This document shows positions 6,851 to 14,485 of a DNA stretch of 64,000 nucleotides, piece by piece. Below the pieces are notes generated by a model. The model saw only the letters and a list, made by a program, of their open reading frames with translations. It had not been told where the DNA came from and searched no databases. The stretch's first letter is position 1. Each line of letters opens with the position of its first letter. This DNA is from a virus. The stretch spans positions 1 to 64,000 of the IMG/VR virus record IMGVR_UViG_3300037628_000218, one strand, 5' to 3'. The translations under genes were made by a program, and so were the position numbers.

Positions 6851-6865
6851 TGAGAATGATTCTTA
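6851..6865. promoter_or_regulatory. Fur-box-like dyad
   Basis: TGAGAATGATTCTTA is a near-perfect 7-1-7 dyad close to the Fur consensus TGATAATnATTATCA. It lies between the candidate small RNA and the coupled mini-ORF repeats. Confidence 0.3.
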
Positions 6866-6906
6866 TTTGCATTACTATGCGTGTGTGAAAGTGCGTTTAC
6901 GTGTTT

Positions 6907-7008
6907 GAAAATGTGCTACCTCAAATATGAAAAAGCTCGTAAGTCGTTTATGAAAAAGCTCGTGAGTCGTGAAAATGTGCTAACTCAAATATGAAAAAGC
7001 TCGTGAGT
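6907..7008. repeat. direct repeats carrying MKKLVS mini-ORFs
   Basis: A 38-bp unit (6907-6944 and 6971-7008, two differences) plus a half unit at 6950-6970. On the plus strand each contains ATG AAA AAG CTC GT(A/G) AGT. The first reading frame ends in TGA overlapping the next ATG, and the second does the same with the third. Confidence 0.8.
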
Positions 7009-7292
7009 TTTGCTCTACGCCTTGTTAGTGCAGCTCGTAACATGAGAAACGGGACATACGTTACAGGTATTGACACAATTAAAACTAGAGAGAATAATTG
7101 TTGAGCCAATACTTTCAGGTCAACAGAATCCAATATGGCGCGATTAAACTCACCCACTTGTATTCTAATTTCTGCTATAAAACTTCTGCTTACTGTAGCA
7201 AGAACACTGCTACCATTTTTATCAAACCGATCATTTTTACAAGCGCGCTCAAACTCTTTCTTTTTAAATTCTTCATATGTCATTTTATTCAT
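6948..7292 (-). CDS. unknown protein with one membrane segment (114 aa)
   Basis: A charged N-terminal region (1-30) precedes a hydrophobic stretch at about 65-90 (QLFSLVLIVSIPVTYVPFLM) and a basic tail. The ATG follows AGGTGATTAC. The C-terminal 25 residues are read through the direct repeats on the opposite strand and may be a late extension. Confidence 0.5.
   Translation of the reverse strand: MNKMTYEEFKKKEFERACKNDRFDKNGSSVLATVSRSFIAEIRIQVGEFNRAILDSVDLKVLAQQLFSLVLIVSIPVTYVPFLMLRAALTRRRAKLTSFFIFELAHFHDSRAFS
6991..7104 (+). CDS. possible 37-residue plus-strand peptide MKKLVSF...
   Basis: Third and longest of three overlapping ATGA-coupled ORFs (6927-6953, 6950-6994, 6991-7104), all beginning MKKLVS. 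It is antisense to the end of 6948-7292, so at most one of the two strands is likely to be fully functional here. No strong ribosome-binding site. Confidence 0.2.
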   Translation: MKKLVSFALRLVSAARNMRNGTYVTGIDTIKTRENNC

Positions 7293-7300
7293 GTAATCAC

Positions 7301-7468
7301 CTATTTAATTAAAGATATATCAGCCTTTCTGCTTAGCTTTTTATCTTGATACTTCCAGCCGCTTAACCACTGTGTGCGCTGTGGGCTTTCGTGCCAATAA
7401 CTGCAATTTTCAGAACTACAGTTATTGCTTCTAGCCTGCCTGCCTTCACTGAATATATTGTTTTTCAT
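7301..7468 (-). CDS. rmf: ribosome modulation factor (Rmf)-like protein
   Basis: A 55-residue protein with ATG at 7466-7468. The pattern EGRQA...C...NCSYWH...TQWLSGW matches Rmf, which has the order GxxAG...CPY...QWLGGW in 55 residues. Rmf binds near the 16S 3' end and dimerises ribosomes into inactive 100S particles in stationary gammaproteobacteria. A phage copy could modulate host translation. The tail after LSGW is unusually Lys-rich. Identification rests on motif and length. Confidence 0.65.
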   Translation of the reverse strand: MKNNIFSEGRQARSNNCSSENCSYWHESPQRTQWLSGWKYQDKKLSRKADISLIK

Positions 7469-7573
7469 GCTAACTCCCCATTGATTTGTTAATGCTGCTA
7501 ATTGCCTGCTTCCTACGCTTGATAGTTAGCTGATCTCCAAGCTAGTTCGTTCAGAAGCAGGAGCTTAGTAACT

Positions 7574-8086
7574 CTAGTCTTCCAGTGTCCATTGTAAACC
7601 TTTCTGGACTATACCATGATCTCGTATAGAACGTAGGACTGCAAGAGCAATGCCAATATCGTTGCGACCTGATAAACGGGAAGTCTCAATATCGTGGACA
7701 ATCTTGAAAAACGCTTCTTGCTCAATAGTGATGCTAATATCCTCCCAACCAGTACCAGCACGTTTAAGGTAACCTTGGCCTCCATCTACGGAACATGCAC
7801 CACACTTACAGGTAACATAATCATGACGGTGAGCTGAGTAGATAGAGTCCCCGCAAGCCTTACATATGATCTGGTTAGATGCTATGTACATGTCTCGCTC
7901 TTGTTCTTTAATTCTCCAAAGCCCTTGTTTAACATTAAACAAAACTGACGAGAGGTTGTAGTCAATACTAGATTCCTCCCAGCTAACTAAGTATTCTTCT
8001 CTATCTTTATCTAGTACTGCTGTGTACACAGTAGGGTCTTCCCACTCTAAACTGTGCGTAAACTCGAACTTATCTGGTAACTTCAT
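7574..8086 (-). CDS. zinc-ribbon protein, DUF7695-like (170 aa)
   Basis: Residues about 75-110 hold CKACGDSIYSAHRHDYVTCKC, a CxxC...CxC ribbon, followed by a VDGGQGYLKR motif known from small phage zinc proteins. The flanking parts look regulatory or structural rather than enzymatic. It sits 1 bp after the gene at 8088-8297. Confidence 0.55.
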   Translation of the reverse strand: MKLPDKFEFTHSLEWEDPTVYTAVLDKDREEYLVSWEESSIDYNLSSVLFNVKQGLWRIKEQERDMYIASNQIICKACGDSIYSAHRHDYVTCKCGACSVDGGQGYLKRAGTGWEDISITIEQEAFFKIVHDIETSRLSGRNDIGIALAVLRSIRDHGIVQKGLQWTLED

Positions 8087-8087
8087 A

Positions 8088-8297
8088 CTAATTCTCCTGT
8101 TTAGGTTGCTTTACCACATTCTTGCGGTAGAAAGTATCTTTGCCCCCGTTAGAGGCTGTACACTCAACTGTGAAGCCCAAGGGTGTCACTCTTATGATCT
8201 CACATTTAGCCAAACGGTGTGTACGAGGGAATATGCAAGCTACAGTATCTCCTACTTCTACAGGTGCTCCAAAAAAGTCTAACCCATGAGTTTGCAT
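8088..8297 (-). CDS. small SH3/KOW-like protein (69 aa)
   Basis: The ATG at 8297 is chosen because AAGGAGGT lies 7 bases upstream; the longer frame to 8333 lacks a site. GAPVEVGDTVACIF then TPLGFTVEC suggests a short beta barrel. It overlaps the start of the Thg1-like gene's end by 19 bp. Confidence 0.6.
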   Translation of the reverse strand: MQTHGLDFFGAPVEVGDTVACIFPRTHRLAKCEIIRVTPLGFTVECTASNGGKDTFYRKNVVKQPKQEN

Positions 8298-9058
8298 TGT
8301 GATACCTCCTTGCCCCATACTATTAACCCCCAATTTCTAGTTAAAAGAAATCGAGCTTTGTCTTCTACTTCTTTAAATTTACCCAACTCGATAGCTTCTA
8401 CCTTACTTCTAACCGCACCAGCCCTAATAAAGTTTCTACGCTTAACAAAAGTACCTTCTTTAAAGAAACGTGGATACTCATTCCAGTTTATACCTTTTTC
8501 TAGGAGCATGTCAAGGCGGTCTGCTCTACCTTTACCTTGTAGCTCCTTGTGAGAGGAAACTGAGCTAGCTGCCATAGACACACTGTTCTTAGTAGCATCA
8601 TTAACTCTCCATAAAAAAGTGTTAGCCAGCTCTTCATCATTAGGGAGCTGGAAGACTCGACAATCAAAAGTTGGTAGTGCCTTAGTACATTTTTCAGGCC
8701 ATTCCTTTAGCGCGATTGCTACAAACTTAGCTGTTGCCATTGCTGCTAAAGTAGATACCATCTTTTGTATCTTACCTCCAAAGAAGATCTCAGATTTGTA
8801 ATCCTCTTGCTTCCAGCATAAACTAATTTCATCGCTTTGGCAGTAACCTGTAAGTGCTCCGCTATTCTCTACAAGATACTTGGTAACCTCAGTCATAGCA
8901 TCAGACATAGCAGCATCGTAAGGTCTCTCCATACCTTTTGTAAATCTGCTGAAACCTCTACCATCAAGACGAGCGTATACAGGTAAGTAAGGTAGAAACT
9001 TCCTACCCGTTTCCCGTTGTTCATAGCCCTTCATGCGATCTCCCATTTCATCTACCAT
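8279..9058 (-). CDS. tRNA(His) guanylyltransferase / Thg1-like 3'-5' polymerase
   Basis: 259 residues, the usual size for bacterial and phage Thg1-like proteins. RLDGRGFSRFTK (about 31-42) carries the first metal-binding aspartate of the palm-like domain and GYCQSDEISL (about 72-81) the second. These enzymes add nucleotides 3'-5' to RNA 5' ends: Thg1 adds G-1 to tRNA-His, and Thg1-like proteins repair truncated tRNA 5' ends. GAGGAGGAG precedes the ATG. With the RNA ligase and tRNA-Arg elsewhere in the window, a role in tRNA repair is plausible. Confidence 0.85.
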   Translation of the reverse strand: MVDEMGDRMKGYEQRETGRKFLPYLPVYARLDGRGFSRFTKGMERPYDAAMSDAMTEVTKYLVENSGALTGYCQSDEISLCWKQEDYKSEIFFGGKIQKMVSTLAAMATAKFVAIALKEWPEKCTKALPTFDCRVFQLPNDEELANTFLWRVNDATKNSVSMAASSVSSHKELQGKGRADRLDMLLEKGINWNEYPRFFKEGTFVKRRNFIRAGAVRSKVEAIELGKFKEVEDKARFLLTRNWGLIVWGKEVSQCKLMG

Positions 9059-9099
9059 TCTCTCCTCCTCTCTTTTAGGACAATTTTATGCGCTTAACA

Positions 9100-9246
9100 C
9101 TACACAACTACCTTTTTGCTGAATATTGAATTTAAAACATGGCTAGATTCAGCTGCCAATTTTTCGTTTTCTATCAGCTCTAGCAGCACAGGGCGGTAAT
9201 GGTCTCCCTCTTTTCCCCTGGCAGCAACGCCAGCCCATGTACTCAG
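9100..9246 (-). pseudogene. open frame lacking a normal start codon
   Basis: A protein-like frame (ends ...VLNSIFSKKVVV) is open from 9303 to the stop at 9100-9102 but has no ATG, GTG or TTG; CTG at 9246 is the only near-start in a sensible place. It overlaps the end of 9249-9458 out of frame. It may be the frameshifted C-terminus of that gene or a decayed gene. Confidence 0.3.
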
Positions 9247-9248
9247 GG

Positions 9249-9458
9249 TTATGTGCCGTAAAATTCCTTTCTTGCGTTCTTTATCATGTCTACCTGTTCT
9301 TCTTCACCTGCGTTATCGAACAACACAAGAGTGTAATTCCATTCTGTTTTCTCTTGAGCCTCGTTAAACTTAGTATCAATACTTATCCTGGCTTCAAGCT
9401 CTAATATATATTTATCCTGTCTATCAACCTGAGCTTGCAGCTCTTGAATATGTTTCAT
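9249..9458 (-). CDS. coiled-coil protein (69 aa)
   Basis: Start at 9458 rather than 9479 because TTAGGAGGGG precedes that ATG. Residues 1-25 form a heptad-like helix (HIQELQAQVDRQDKYILELE). Not recognised further. A possible out-of-frame continuation lies downstream. Confidence 0.55.
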   Translation of the reverse strand: MKHIQELQAQVDRQDKYILELEARISIDTKFNEAQEKTEWNYTLVLFDNAGEEEQVDMIKNARKEFYGT

Positions 9459-9554
9459 TGCGTCCCCTCCTAATTGCATTAATCTGTTCTATGCGTATCC
9501 TATCGCCAATCTTAACACCTGTCAAGCCCTTTTCAACACACTCCTCCACCCCTG

Positions 9555-9758
9555 TTAGGGGGCTATCCCTGTATCCCATACATATGTGTATAGGCCATCT
9601 TCACCCATGCACGCATCAGCAACAACTTTGTCGTACTTTTCTTCTGCTAGTATCCGCACAATTTGGTCTATTACCCAGTCTTTATGATGTGATCCGTCAA
9701 TTCCACCGTACTCTACAGCAAACTCAATAGCTTTGTCAATTTTATCTTTATCGGTCAT
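9555..9758 (-). CDS. conserved phage protein of unknown function (67 aa)
   Basis: Contains AIEFAVEYGGIDGSHHKDWV and ends YVWDTGIAP. This pattern recurs in small proteins of many proteobacterial phages. Highly acidic; the conserved His-His-Lys suggests a specific site, but no activity is known to me. Confidence 0.65.
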   Translation of the reverse strand: MTDKDKIDKAIEFAVEYGGIDGSHHKDWVIDQIVRILAEEKYDKVVADACMGEDGLYTYVWDTGIAP

Positions 9759-9827
9759 GATATTACCCTCTTTATTTTCAGTTATCCCAGTGTTTCGTAA
9801 AAAATGTAATACTAGCTTATGCAGACA

Positions 9828-10031
9828 TCACAGATAAACCTCTGCCAAGACCTTACAGTCATTTATAGTTGATCGTGTATACATTGGTGCAGTTGAAGTC
9901 TCTCCCAGGTAAAGGTGGTAGCTTAAACCTCCAGGAGACTTCCTAATTATCCAAGTAACACTACCAGACCCTACACTTTTAGTTCCGATGGCTACTACGC
10001 CATTCTTTCGTGTGTTCTTCCAGCTTATCAT
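9828..10031 (-). CDS. unknown small beta protein (67 aa)
   Basis: Short, basic, beta-rich; stop and start codons overlap with the upstream gene (TGATG). Not recognised. Confidence 0.5.
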   Translation of the reverse strand: MISWKNTRKNGVVAIGTKSVGSGSVTWIIRKSPGGLSYHLYLGETSTAPMYTRSTINDCKVLAEVYL

Positions 10032-10261
10032 CAGTACCCCCGTTTTCCTATCACACTAAAGTTTGGGTTACCCTTACCATCCATCATCACATCACCTATA
10101 ATACTGTTTGTTCCATCTACTGTGACATAGAAGTTGTTACGCCTCAAAACTGCAATACAGTGGTTAATATCTTCTAAGTTAGGTTGGTATCCTTCTTCTT
10201 TAACTTTATCCATGTACTCTTGGACTAACTGCTTCGCTTCTTCAACTGTTATTATAGACAT
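10031..10261 (-). CDS. unknown small protein (76 aa)
   Basis: N-terminal helix (EEAKQLVQEYMDKVKEEG) followed by a strand-rich part. AGGAGATTCTACATG gives a good start. Translationally coupled to the next gene. Confidence 0.55.
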   Translation of the reverse strand: MSIITVEEAKQLVQEYMDKVKEEGYQPNLEDINHCIAVLRRNNFYVTVDGTNSIIGDVMMDGKGNPNFSVIGKRGY

Positions 10262-10296
10262 GTAGAATCTCCTTTATTTGTGTGTACCCATAATAA

Positions 10297-10326
10297 CAAA
10301 ACCCCTCAACAGAAGTCAAGGGGTTT
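10297..10326 (-). terminator. intrinsic terminator after 10338-11192
   Basis: Stem AAACCCCT (10319-10326 read leftward) with AGGGGTTT (10299-10306), followed on the minus strand by TTTTGTTATT. The complement also forms a run, so it may act both ways. Confidence 0.75.
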
Positions 10327-10337
10327 CTTAAAGCACC

Positions 10338-11192
10338 TTACCAGCTATCTAAGTAAGTGCTAGTTTTATCAGTTACAGCTTCTATAACTTTGTACTCGCA
10401 TACAGGATCCTTGTTATCATTATAGGTGGGTACTGCAACGAAGTCCTTAGACTTCACAATAACCTTTAGAGTACGCCCTGAAATATCCTGAAGCTTAATG
10501 CCAATTGAAACGTTCATCAGGGTATGGGCTACAGCAAACTCTTCATCTATGACAGCTTGGCGAACCTCTACAAAGTTAGGGCTGCCAGGTGTTACGGTCT
10601 CTGAGACACCGTTAATAGATAGTGTTACAGCGTCATTAGTTATCATGAAGTTAACCTTATCGGTAGACTCCTCACAAGGTTCTGGCCCTTCCTCCTCGGT
10701 CTCTGAAGCTTCAGGTGAGTCTGCTAAAATTAGCTCATTAGCGAATATCCAGCAGGTATCAGATAGCCCTCCTACCTCAAAAGAATTATCGGAAGGATCA
10801 TCGGATACTATGTCAAAAACTTCATTTGCGTCCAGTAAAGACTCATCAATGGTTTCGCACCCACCTACTCGGGAGGTATTTGAGGAAGGGTCTAGTAACC
10901 TAACCTTTTTCCCAATTGATGACCGATTAAAGTCTAGTGGAACAGGAGCCTTTTCTATCAGCTCTAAATCTCCAGCACTGAGCCAGAATGTTTTCTTCTT
11001 AAACTTAACCTCTACCTCAGCTTCTTCACAATGACCACCAAAAGCACAAGTACCAGCAGGGTAAAACTCGGTGACTATACCCTCTCGTGGGAACCTAAAA
11101 TATTTCTGCTTCTTTCTACCAGCTCCCAGGCATGAAGGCTCAGTATAAGCTAAGCTGGATACACGAACCTTATCATTAACTCTAAAATTCAT
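10338..11192 (-). CDS. unknown modular protein (284 aa)
   Basis: Three parts are visible: an N-terminal KOW/SH3-like module (NDKVRVSSLAY...), a second module around 90-150 (KKVRLLDPSSN...CWIFANELIL), and, after an acidic linker (SEASETEEEGPEPCEE-like), a C-terminal domain from about 180. It is transcribed alone between its own promoter (11224-11250) and terminator. The high level this implies, and the neighbouring 669-residue gene with the same promoter type, suggest a shared task. Not identified. Confidence 0.55.
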   Translation of the reverse strand: MNFRVNDKVRVSSLAYTEPSCLGAGRKKQKYFRFPREGIVTEFYPAGTCAFGGHCEEAEVEVKFKKKTFWLSAGDLELIEKAPVPLDFNRSSIGKKVRLLDPSSNTSRVGGCETIDESLLDANEVFDIVSDDPSDNSFEVGGLSDTCWIFANELILADSPEASETEEEGPEPCEESTDKVNFMITNDAVTLSINGVSETVTPGSPNFVEVRQAVIDEEFAVAHTLMNVSIGIKLQDISGRTLKVIVKSKDFVAVPTYNDNKDPVCEYKVIEAVTDKTSTYLDSW

Positions 11193-11223
11193 TTCCGATC
11201 TCCTTTACATTTAAGTTGTAGCT

Positions 11224-11250
11224 AGTATACACGAACTAACCGTAAGTCAA
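11224..11250 (-). promoter_or_regulatory. promoter for 10338-11192
   Basis: Minus strand: TTGACT (11245-11250), 15 bp, TATACT (11224-11229), then AGCTACAACTTAAA as in the early leaders. Similar to 13747-13774. Confidence 0.65.
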
Positions 11251-11265
11251 GCTTGTATCACAACT

Positions 11266-11298
11266 AAAAACAGGCTCACCTGAGATAGGCAAGCCTGC
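11266..11298 (-). terminator. intrinsic terminator after 11309-11692
   Basis: Minus strand: CAGGCT ... AGCCTG stem with TTGCC/GGTGA inner part, followed by TTTTTAG. Separates two promoter-driven units. Confidence 0.7.
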
Positions 11299-11308
11299 TA
11301 CGTTTAGG

Positions 11309-11692
11309 CTACAGTAACTTCTGTAACTCTTCTATACTTTTACCCGCTAACACTTCGTCTTGCTTGTTTGCAATCAGGCCAAGGATACGATCTGTTTGGG
11401 CCTTCTTAGTAGAGGCTTCTACCTTGCTCTTACCTTCTGCAACCTTAAAGTCAAGAATGTACTTAACTATATCAAACTTCAACTTTGTAGCTGCACTCCC
11501 TTTGTTAACCACGTCTACAAAACTAAGTTGTCTACTCTCATTTACAGCCTTGTTAAGCTTAATAGCTAAGCCATCCAGAGATACACCACGCGCAGAAGTT
11601 AGTGGTAAGTCCCACAAGTCTTCAACTGTTATGCTACCTTTTGCTGATTCCCAACGTAGCTTACTCTTAGCTGCCTGTTCAAAAATATTCAT
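11309..11692 (-). CDS. conserved phage protein of unknown function (127 aa)
   Basis: Helical, with LTVEDLWDLPL-like start (ITVEDLWDLPLTS) and end RILGLIANKQDEVLAGKSIEELQKLL. This arrangement recurs in phage proteins of this size. It is in one operon with the 669-residue protein upstream (12-bp gap). Confidence 0.65.
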   Translation of the reverse strand: MNIFEQAAKSKLRWESAKGSITVEDLWDLPLTSARGVSLDGLAIKLNKAVNESRQLSFVDVVNKGSAATKLKFDIVKYILDFKVAEGKSKVEASTKKAQTDRILGLIANKQDEVLAGKSIEELQKLL

Positions 11693-11704
11693 ATTTGTTC
11701 TCCT

Positions 11705-13714
11705 TTAAAAGTTAACTTTAATAGTACGTTCAAACTTACCCGTAACCTTAAAATATACTGAGTTACGCTGTGTTGATGAGAAACCTAGTCCGCTTAACTG
11801 GTTATCAGACTCCTCTGTTTTCATCTTAGCCCCTAGCACTTCAAAGACCTTACGATGCTCATTAAGCTTTGGGCCTAAGAACTCATTATAGAAACCTCGT
11901 GAAGATCCCTCCTGCTTACAGCCTTCTATGATAAAGAACCAGTGCTTATTACCAGTGCTGTTACCATCCCAGTGGTTAGGGGAGTTCATAATCATATTCA
12001 CTTTCTGGAAATTCTGGGTGGATACTCCCCATACTTCCTTAACAGTTTCACTATTAGGTAATGAGTCTTTCAAAGTAAACCCACCTTTCCTAGTGAAGTT
12101 AACAGTAGCGATGTCCACATACTCCCCGCTACGCATAAGCTTGACGTACTCATATGTATATATATGCCCATCAAATTCGATCTCCGCTGTGAAGCCCTTC
12201 CCTCCCCTGTGGCTGTAGTTGTTAACCATAAAACGGTAGTCTCCTTCTGGCATACAATCGGTATCTGCATATATAATATTCTCTACAGCTACTCCATCAC
12301 CAGGCGTCATAATGTCAACATCTAACATTCCCGACGAGGCGTGAAGTCTACCTTTATTACCGAAGTAGATACGATGATCGTTAGGCTCGTTGCAATGTGC
12401 ATCCAGATCGTTCGGATTATCCCCTTTGTCGTTCCATTGGATAGAGAAGCGTAACACCCCTTCTACCTTACCCCCAGCAGCTTTAACTCTATCTTTCATG
12501 GAGTCAGTTACTTCCCCATTATATGACCAAGAGAAGTTGTTATGCCATTTTAAGATATTCTTTGCATTCTCATTAACAGGAGCAATCAGGCTCATAAAGT
12601 TGTTACCATGCTTGTTCTCAACAAGAACTTCAATTCCTGTAGCGTTAGGTACAACATTATCAATAAAGGATTGTACACTTACTTCTTCAACCTTGTCCAG
12701 GTTCTTAGTTGGTGTACCAACCTCCTCCACTAGCTCATCAAAGACGTTCATAGTCTTTTTCGTAGCTCTATCAGCGAAGATAACATTGTTAATAGTTAGA
12801 TCTTCAGTAACTGCATAACGGCGGGATAGAGAATCCTCAATCCCTAACTCCTCAACTTTATCTTGCGCCTTTCTAATCATCCCTTTAGTGACAAGAGCTG
12901 TTGGGCGTTTGTAATTAGTAGGAGCAACCTTTTGTTCAAAGCTAGCAACAGCTGCATCTAGCTCACGTCCTTCTGATAAGTCTAATAGTAGACTACCAAT
13001 AACAGTGTTACGTATCTTAGCAGCACCTCCAAGCTTAGCGGACTCTGACCAGCAGAACAAGTCTTTGCCCTGACTAAGACCGTTATATGCTTTGAGCTGC
13101 TTAACAAACAAGGTTACAATACTTTTGTGCTCTTCTCCACGGTAGAGAGAGTTCTGGGCGATTAAGTCCAAAACAGTCTCAGCTGAGTCTAGTGTGAGAT
13201 CATCTAAGCTACGTTTAAAGACCTCTTTGTTACTACGTATCGTAGATAGGGTAGTAGCTATTGAGTCCTTACGTGCAATGAAAGGACTCCCAAGCTCAGC
13301 AGCTAAGTGTTCCCATGTTTGCACAAAAGAACCCGATAGCTGTTGGTGACTAAACTCAGTACCAACCTTTTTCTCATAGTGTAGGAATGAGTCCCTTACC
13401 TTTCCACCCTTAACTAGCTCAGACATAGCATCTGCAACAACTTGAAAGTGACCACCAACTTTGATGTCCCAAACGGAAACCATCTTGTTATCTTTAATGG
13501 TTACTAGCCTGCCGACAATTCTAATAAACTGTTTGCAGCAGTTACAGTCGTGTTCACGGCGTACTTTATAGATCTCGTTTGTACCTTCTGGGAAGCTATC
13601 TAAGTAGGTGTTCCATAGAACATCCTTAGGTATATCCACAACGTAAAGTCCAGAGTCTTGCATTACTTGTAGTTGGTTCTGTAACGCTACTCTTAGCGGT
13701 GTAATTAATGTCAT
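11705..13714 (-). CDS. large unknown protein with DUF2135/YfaP-like domain (669 aa)
   Basis: Residues about 1-300 are helical and not recognised (CNCC at 37-40 may bind metal). From about 400 a beta-sandwich region shows LRFSIQWND...NDLDAHC.EP....IYFGNKG and ENIIYADTDCMPEGDYRFMVNNYS. This is the layout of DUF2135/YfaP domains (L-x-W...D-L-D-x-H-V...P-x-G). It has its own promoter (13747-13774) and is probably strongly expressed. Role unknown; a phage-encoded binding or toxin-like surface protein are options. Confidence 0.6.
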   Translation of the reverse strand: MTLITPLRVALQNQLQVMQDSGLYVVDIPKDVLWNTYLDSFPEGTNEIYKVRREHDCNCCKQFIRIVGRLVTIKDNKMVSVWDIKVGGHFQVVADAMSELVKGGKVRDSFLHYEKKVGTEFSHQQLSGSFVQTWEHLAAELGSPFIARKDSIATTLSTIRSNKEVFKRSLDDLTLDSAETVLDLIAQNSLYRGEEHKSIVTLFVKQLKAYNGLSQGKDLFCWSESAKLGGAAKIRNTVIGSLLLDLSEGRELDAAVASFEQKVAPTNYKRPTALVTKGMIRKAQDKVEELGIEDSLSRRYAVTEDLTINNVIFADRATKKTMNVFDELVEEVGTPTKNLDKVEEVSVQSFIDNVVPNATGIEVLVENKHGNNFMSLIAPVNENAKNILKWHNNFSWSYNGEVTDSMKDRVKAAGGKVEGVLRFSIQWNDKGDNPNDLDAHCNEPNDHRIYFGNKGRLHASSGMLDVDIMTPGDGVAVENIIYADTDCMPEGDYRFMVNNYSHRGGKGFTAEIEFDGHIYTYEYVKLMRSGEYVDIATVNFTRKGGFTLKDSLPNSETVKEVWGVSTQNFQKVNMIMNSPNHWDGNSTGNKHWFFIIEGCKQEGSSRGFYNEFLGPKLNEHRKVFEVLGAKMKTEESDNQLSGLGFSSTQRNSVYFKVTGKFERTIKVNF

Positions 13715-13746
13715 AGTAGTCTCTCCGTTCTGTTTAAGTTGTAGCT

Positions 13747-13774
13747 AGTATACACGAGCTAGAGCTAAGGTCAA
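13747..13774 (-). promoter_or_regulatory. promoter for 11705-13714
   Basis: Minus strand: TTGACC (13769-13774), 16 bp, TATACT (13747-13752), then AGCTACAACTTAAACAGAAC. Confidence 0.75.
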
Positions 13775-13792
13775 GCTTTACTTTTAAGGTTC

Positions 13793-14128
13793 TTATTTAT
13801 ACCTAGCTGGGGTGGTTAGTCCTGGGAGCCTTCTTTTAGGGGTTGTTCGCACAGTATAGATAAGGGCATCTAAACACTGGCTATCCCAGTGGGCCTTTGA
13901 GGGGTATCTAACATCCTCAAGTTTACTACGATATAAGTTATTAACTAAATCCATAGTGGGTATAGGGTTGTACTCGTCTATAACGCTAGCGAGGAGACTA
14001 ACTATATGATTAGTCTCCACATCATAATTCAACCCTCGTGCGTAATACCTGCGATATATAGAACGCAACCTTACCCATGCAACCTCAGTTTTACACGCTC
14101 TAATTAAGAGTTGAGTTAATGTGTCCAT
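13793..14128 (-). CDS. unknown helical protein (111 aa)
   Basis: Arg/Tyr-rich, helical, with no motif recognised. It lies 1 bp from the next gene upstream, in an operon running from about 18700. Confidence 0.5.
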   Translation of the reverse strand: MDTLTQLLIRACKTEVAWVRLRSIYRRYYARGLNYDVETNHIVSLLASVIDEYNPIPTMDLVNNLYRSKLEDVRYPSKAHWDSQCLDALIYTVRTTPKRRLPGLTTPARYK

Positions 14129-14129
14129 C

Positions 14130-14474
14130 CTACTCTCCTGTACAATTAGTTATGATGTTAAAAGCAATGTCGCAGTCGTCTTCTACGCTACTCTCCATCT
14201 TACCTTGTATATACTTTATAAGCTCTGAACCTAATAGTGCTTTATTCAGAGTTTTATTATACGCTACTAGGCAAGCTTCTACCTGATTGTAAATAGTGAG
14301 ACTGCTGTACTCCTTCCATGAAAGAGCAGTAACAGCATCTTTCCAGTTATTAAATTGAATTAGAGTCATCCAGGTATCACCACCATTTATAGAGTAGTCG
14401 TAAGCTAATCCACGTACATAGTAGGGGACGTTTTGAGGTACAGCCTCTTTACGTGTTATTTTAATATCGTGCAT
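14130..14474 (-). CDS. unknown protein (114 aa)
   Basis: Mixed alpha/beta, soluble. Not recognised. It lies downstream of the macro-domain gene with an 11-bp gap. Confidence 0.5.
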   Translation of the reverse strand: MHDIKITRKEAVPQNVPYYVRGLAYDYSINGGDTWMTLIQFNNWKDAVTALSWKEYSSLTIYNQVEACLVAYNKTLNKALLGSELIKYIQGKMESSVEDDCDIAFNIITNCTGE

Positions 14475-14485
14475 AGTGTCACCTT

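Noticed and set aside
6550-7100. CRISPR-like array from the repeated 38-bp units
   Set aside because: Only two and a half copies, unequal spacing, coding-like content and no cas genes.
7098-7349. 83-codon plus-strand frame and a TTGACA at about 7067
   Set aside because: Antisense to a better-supported gene; the -35 match falls in coding sequence and lacks a good -10. Considered chance.
9166-9238. Short ORF MGWRCCQGK...
   Set aside because: 29 codons, Arg/Cys-rich and out of frame with the better protein-like frame over the same bases; no ribosome-binding site.
10498-11034. 178-codon plus-strand frame, Ser-rich
   Set aside because: Shadow of the acidic linker of 10338-11192.
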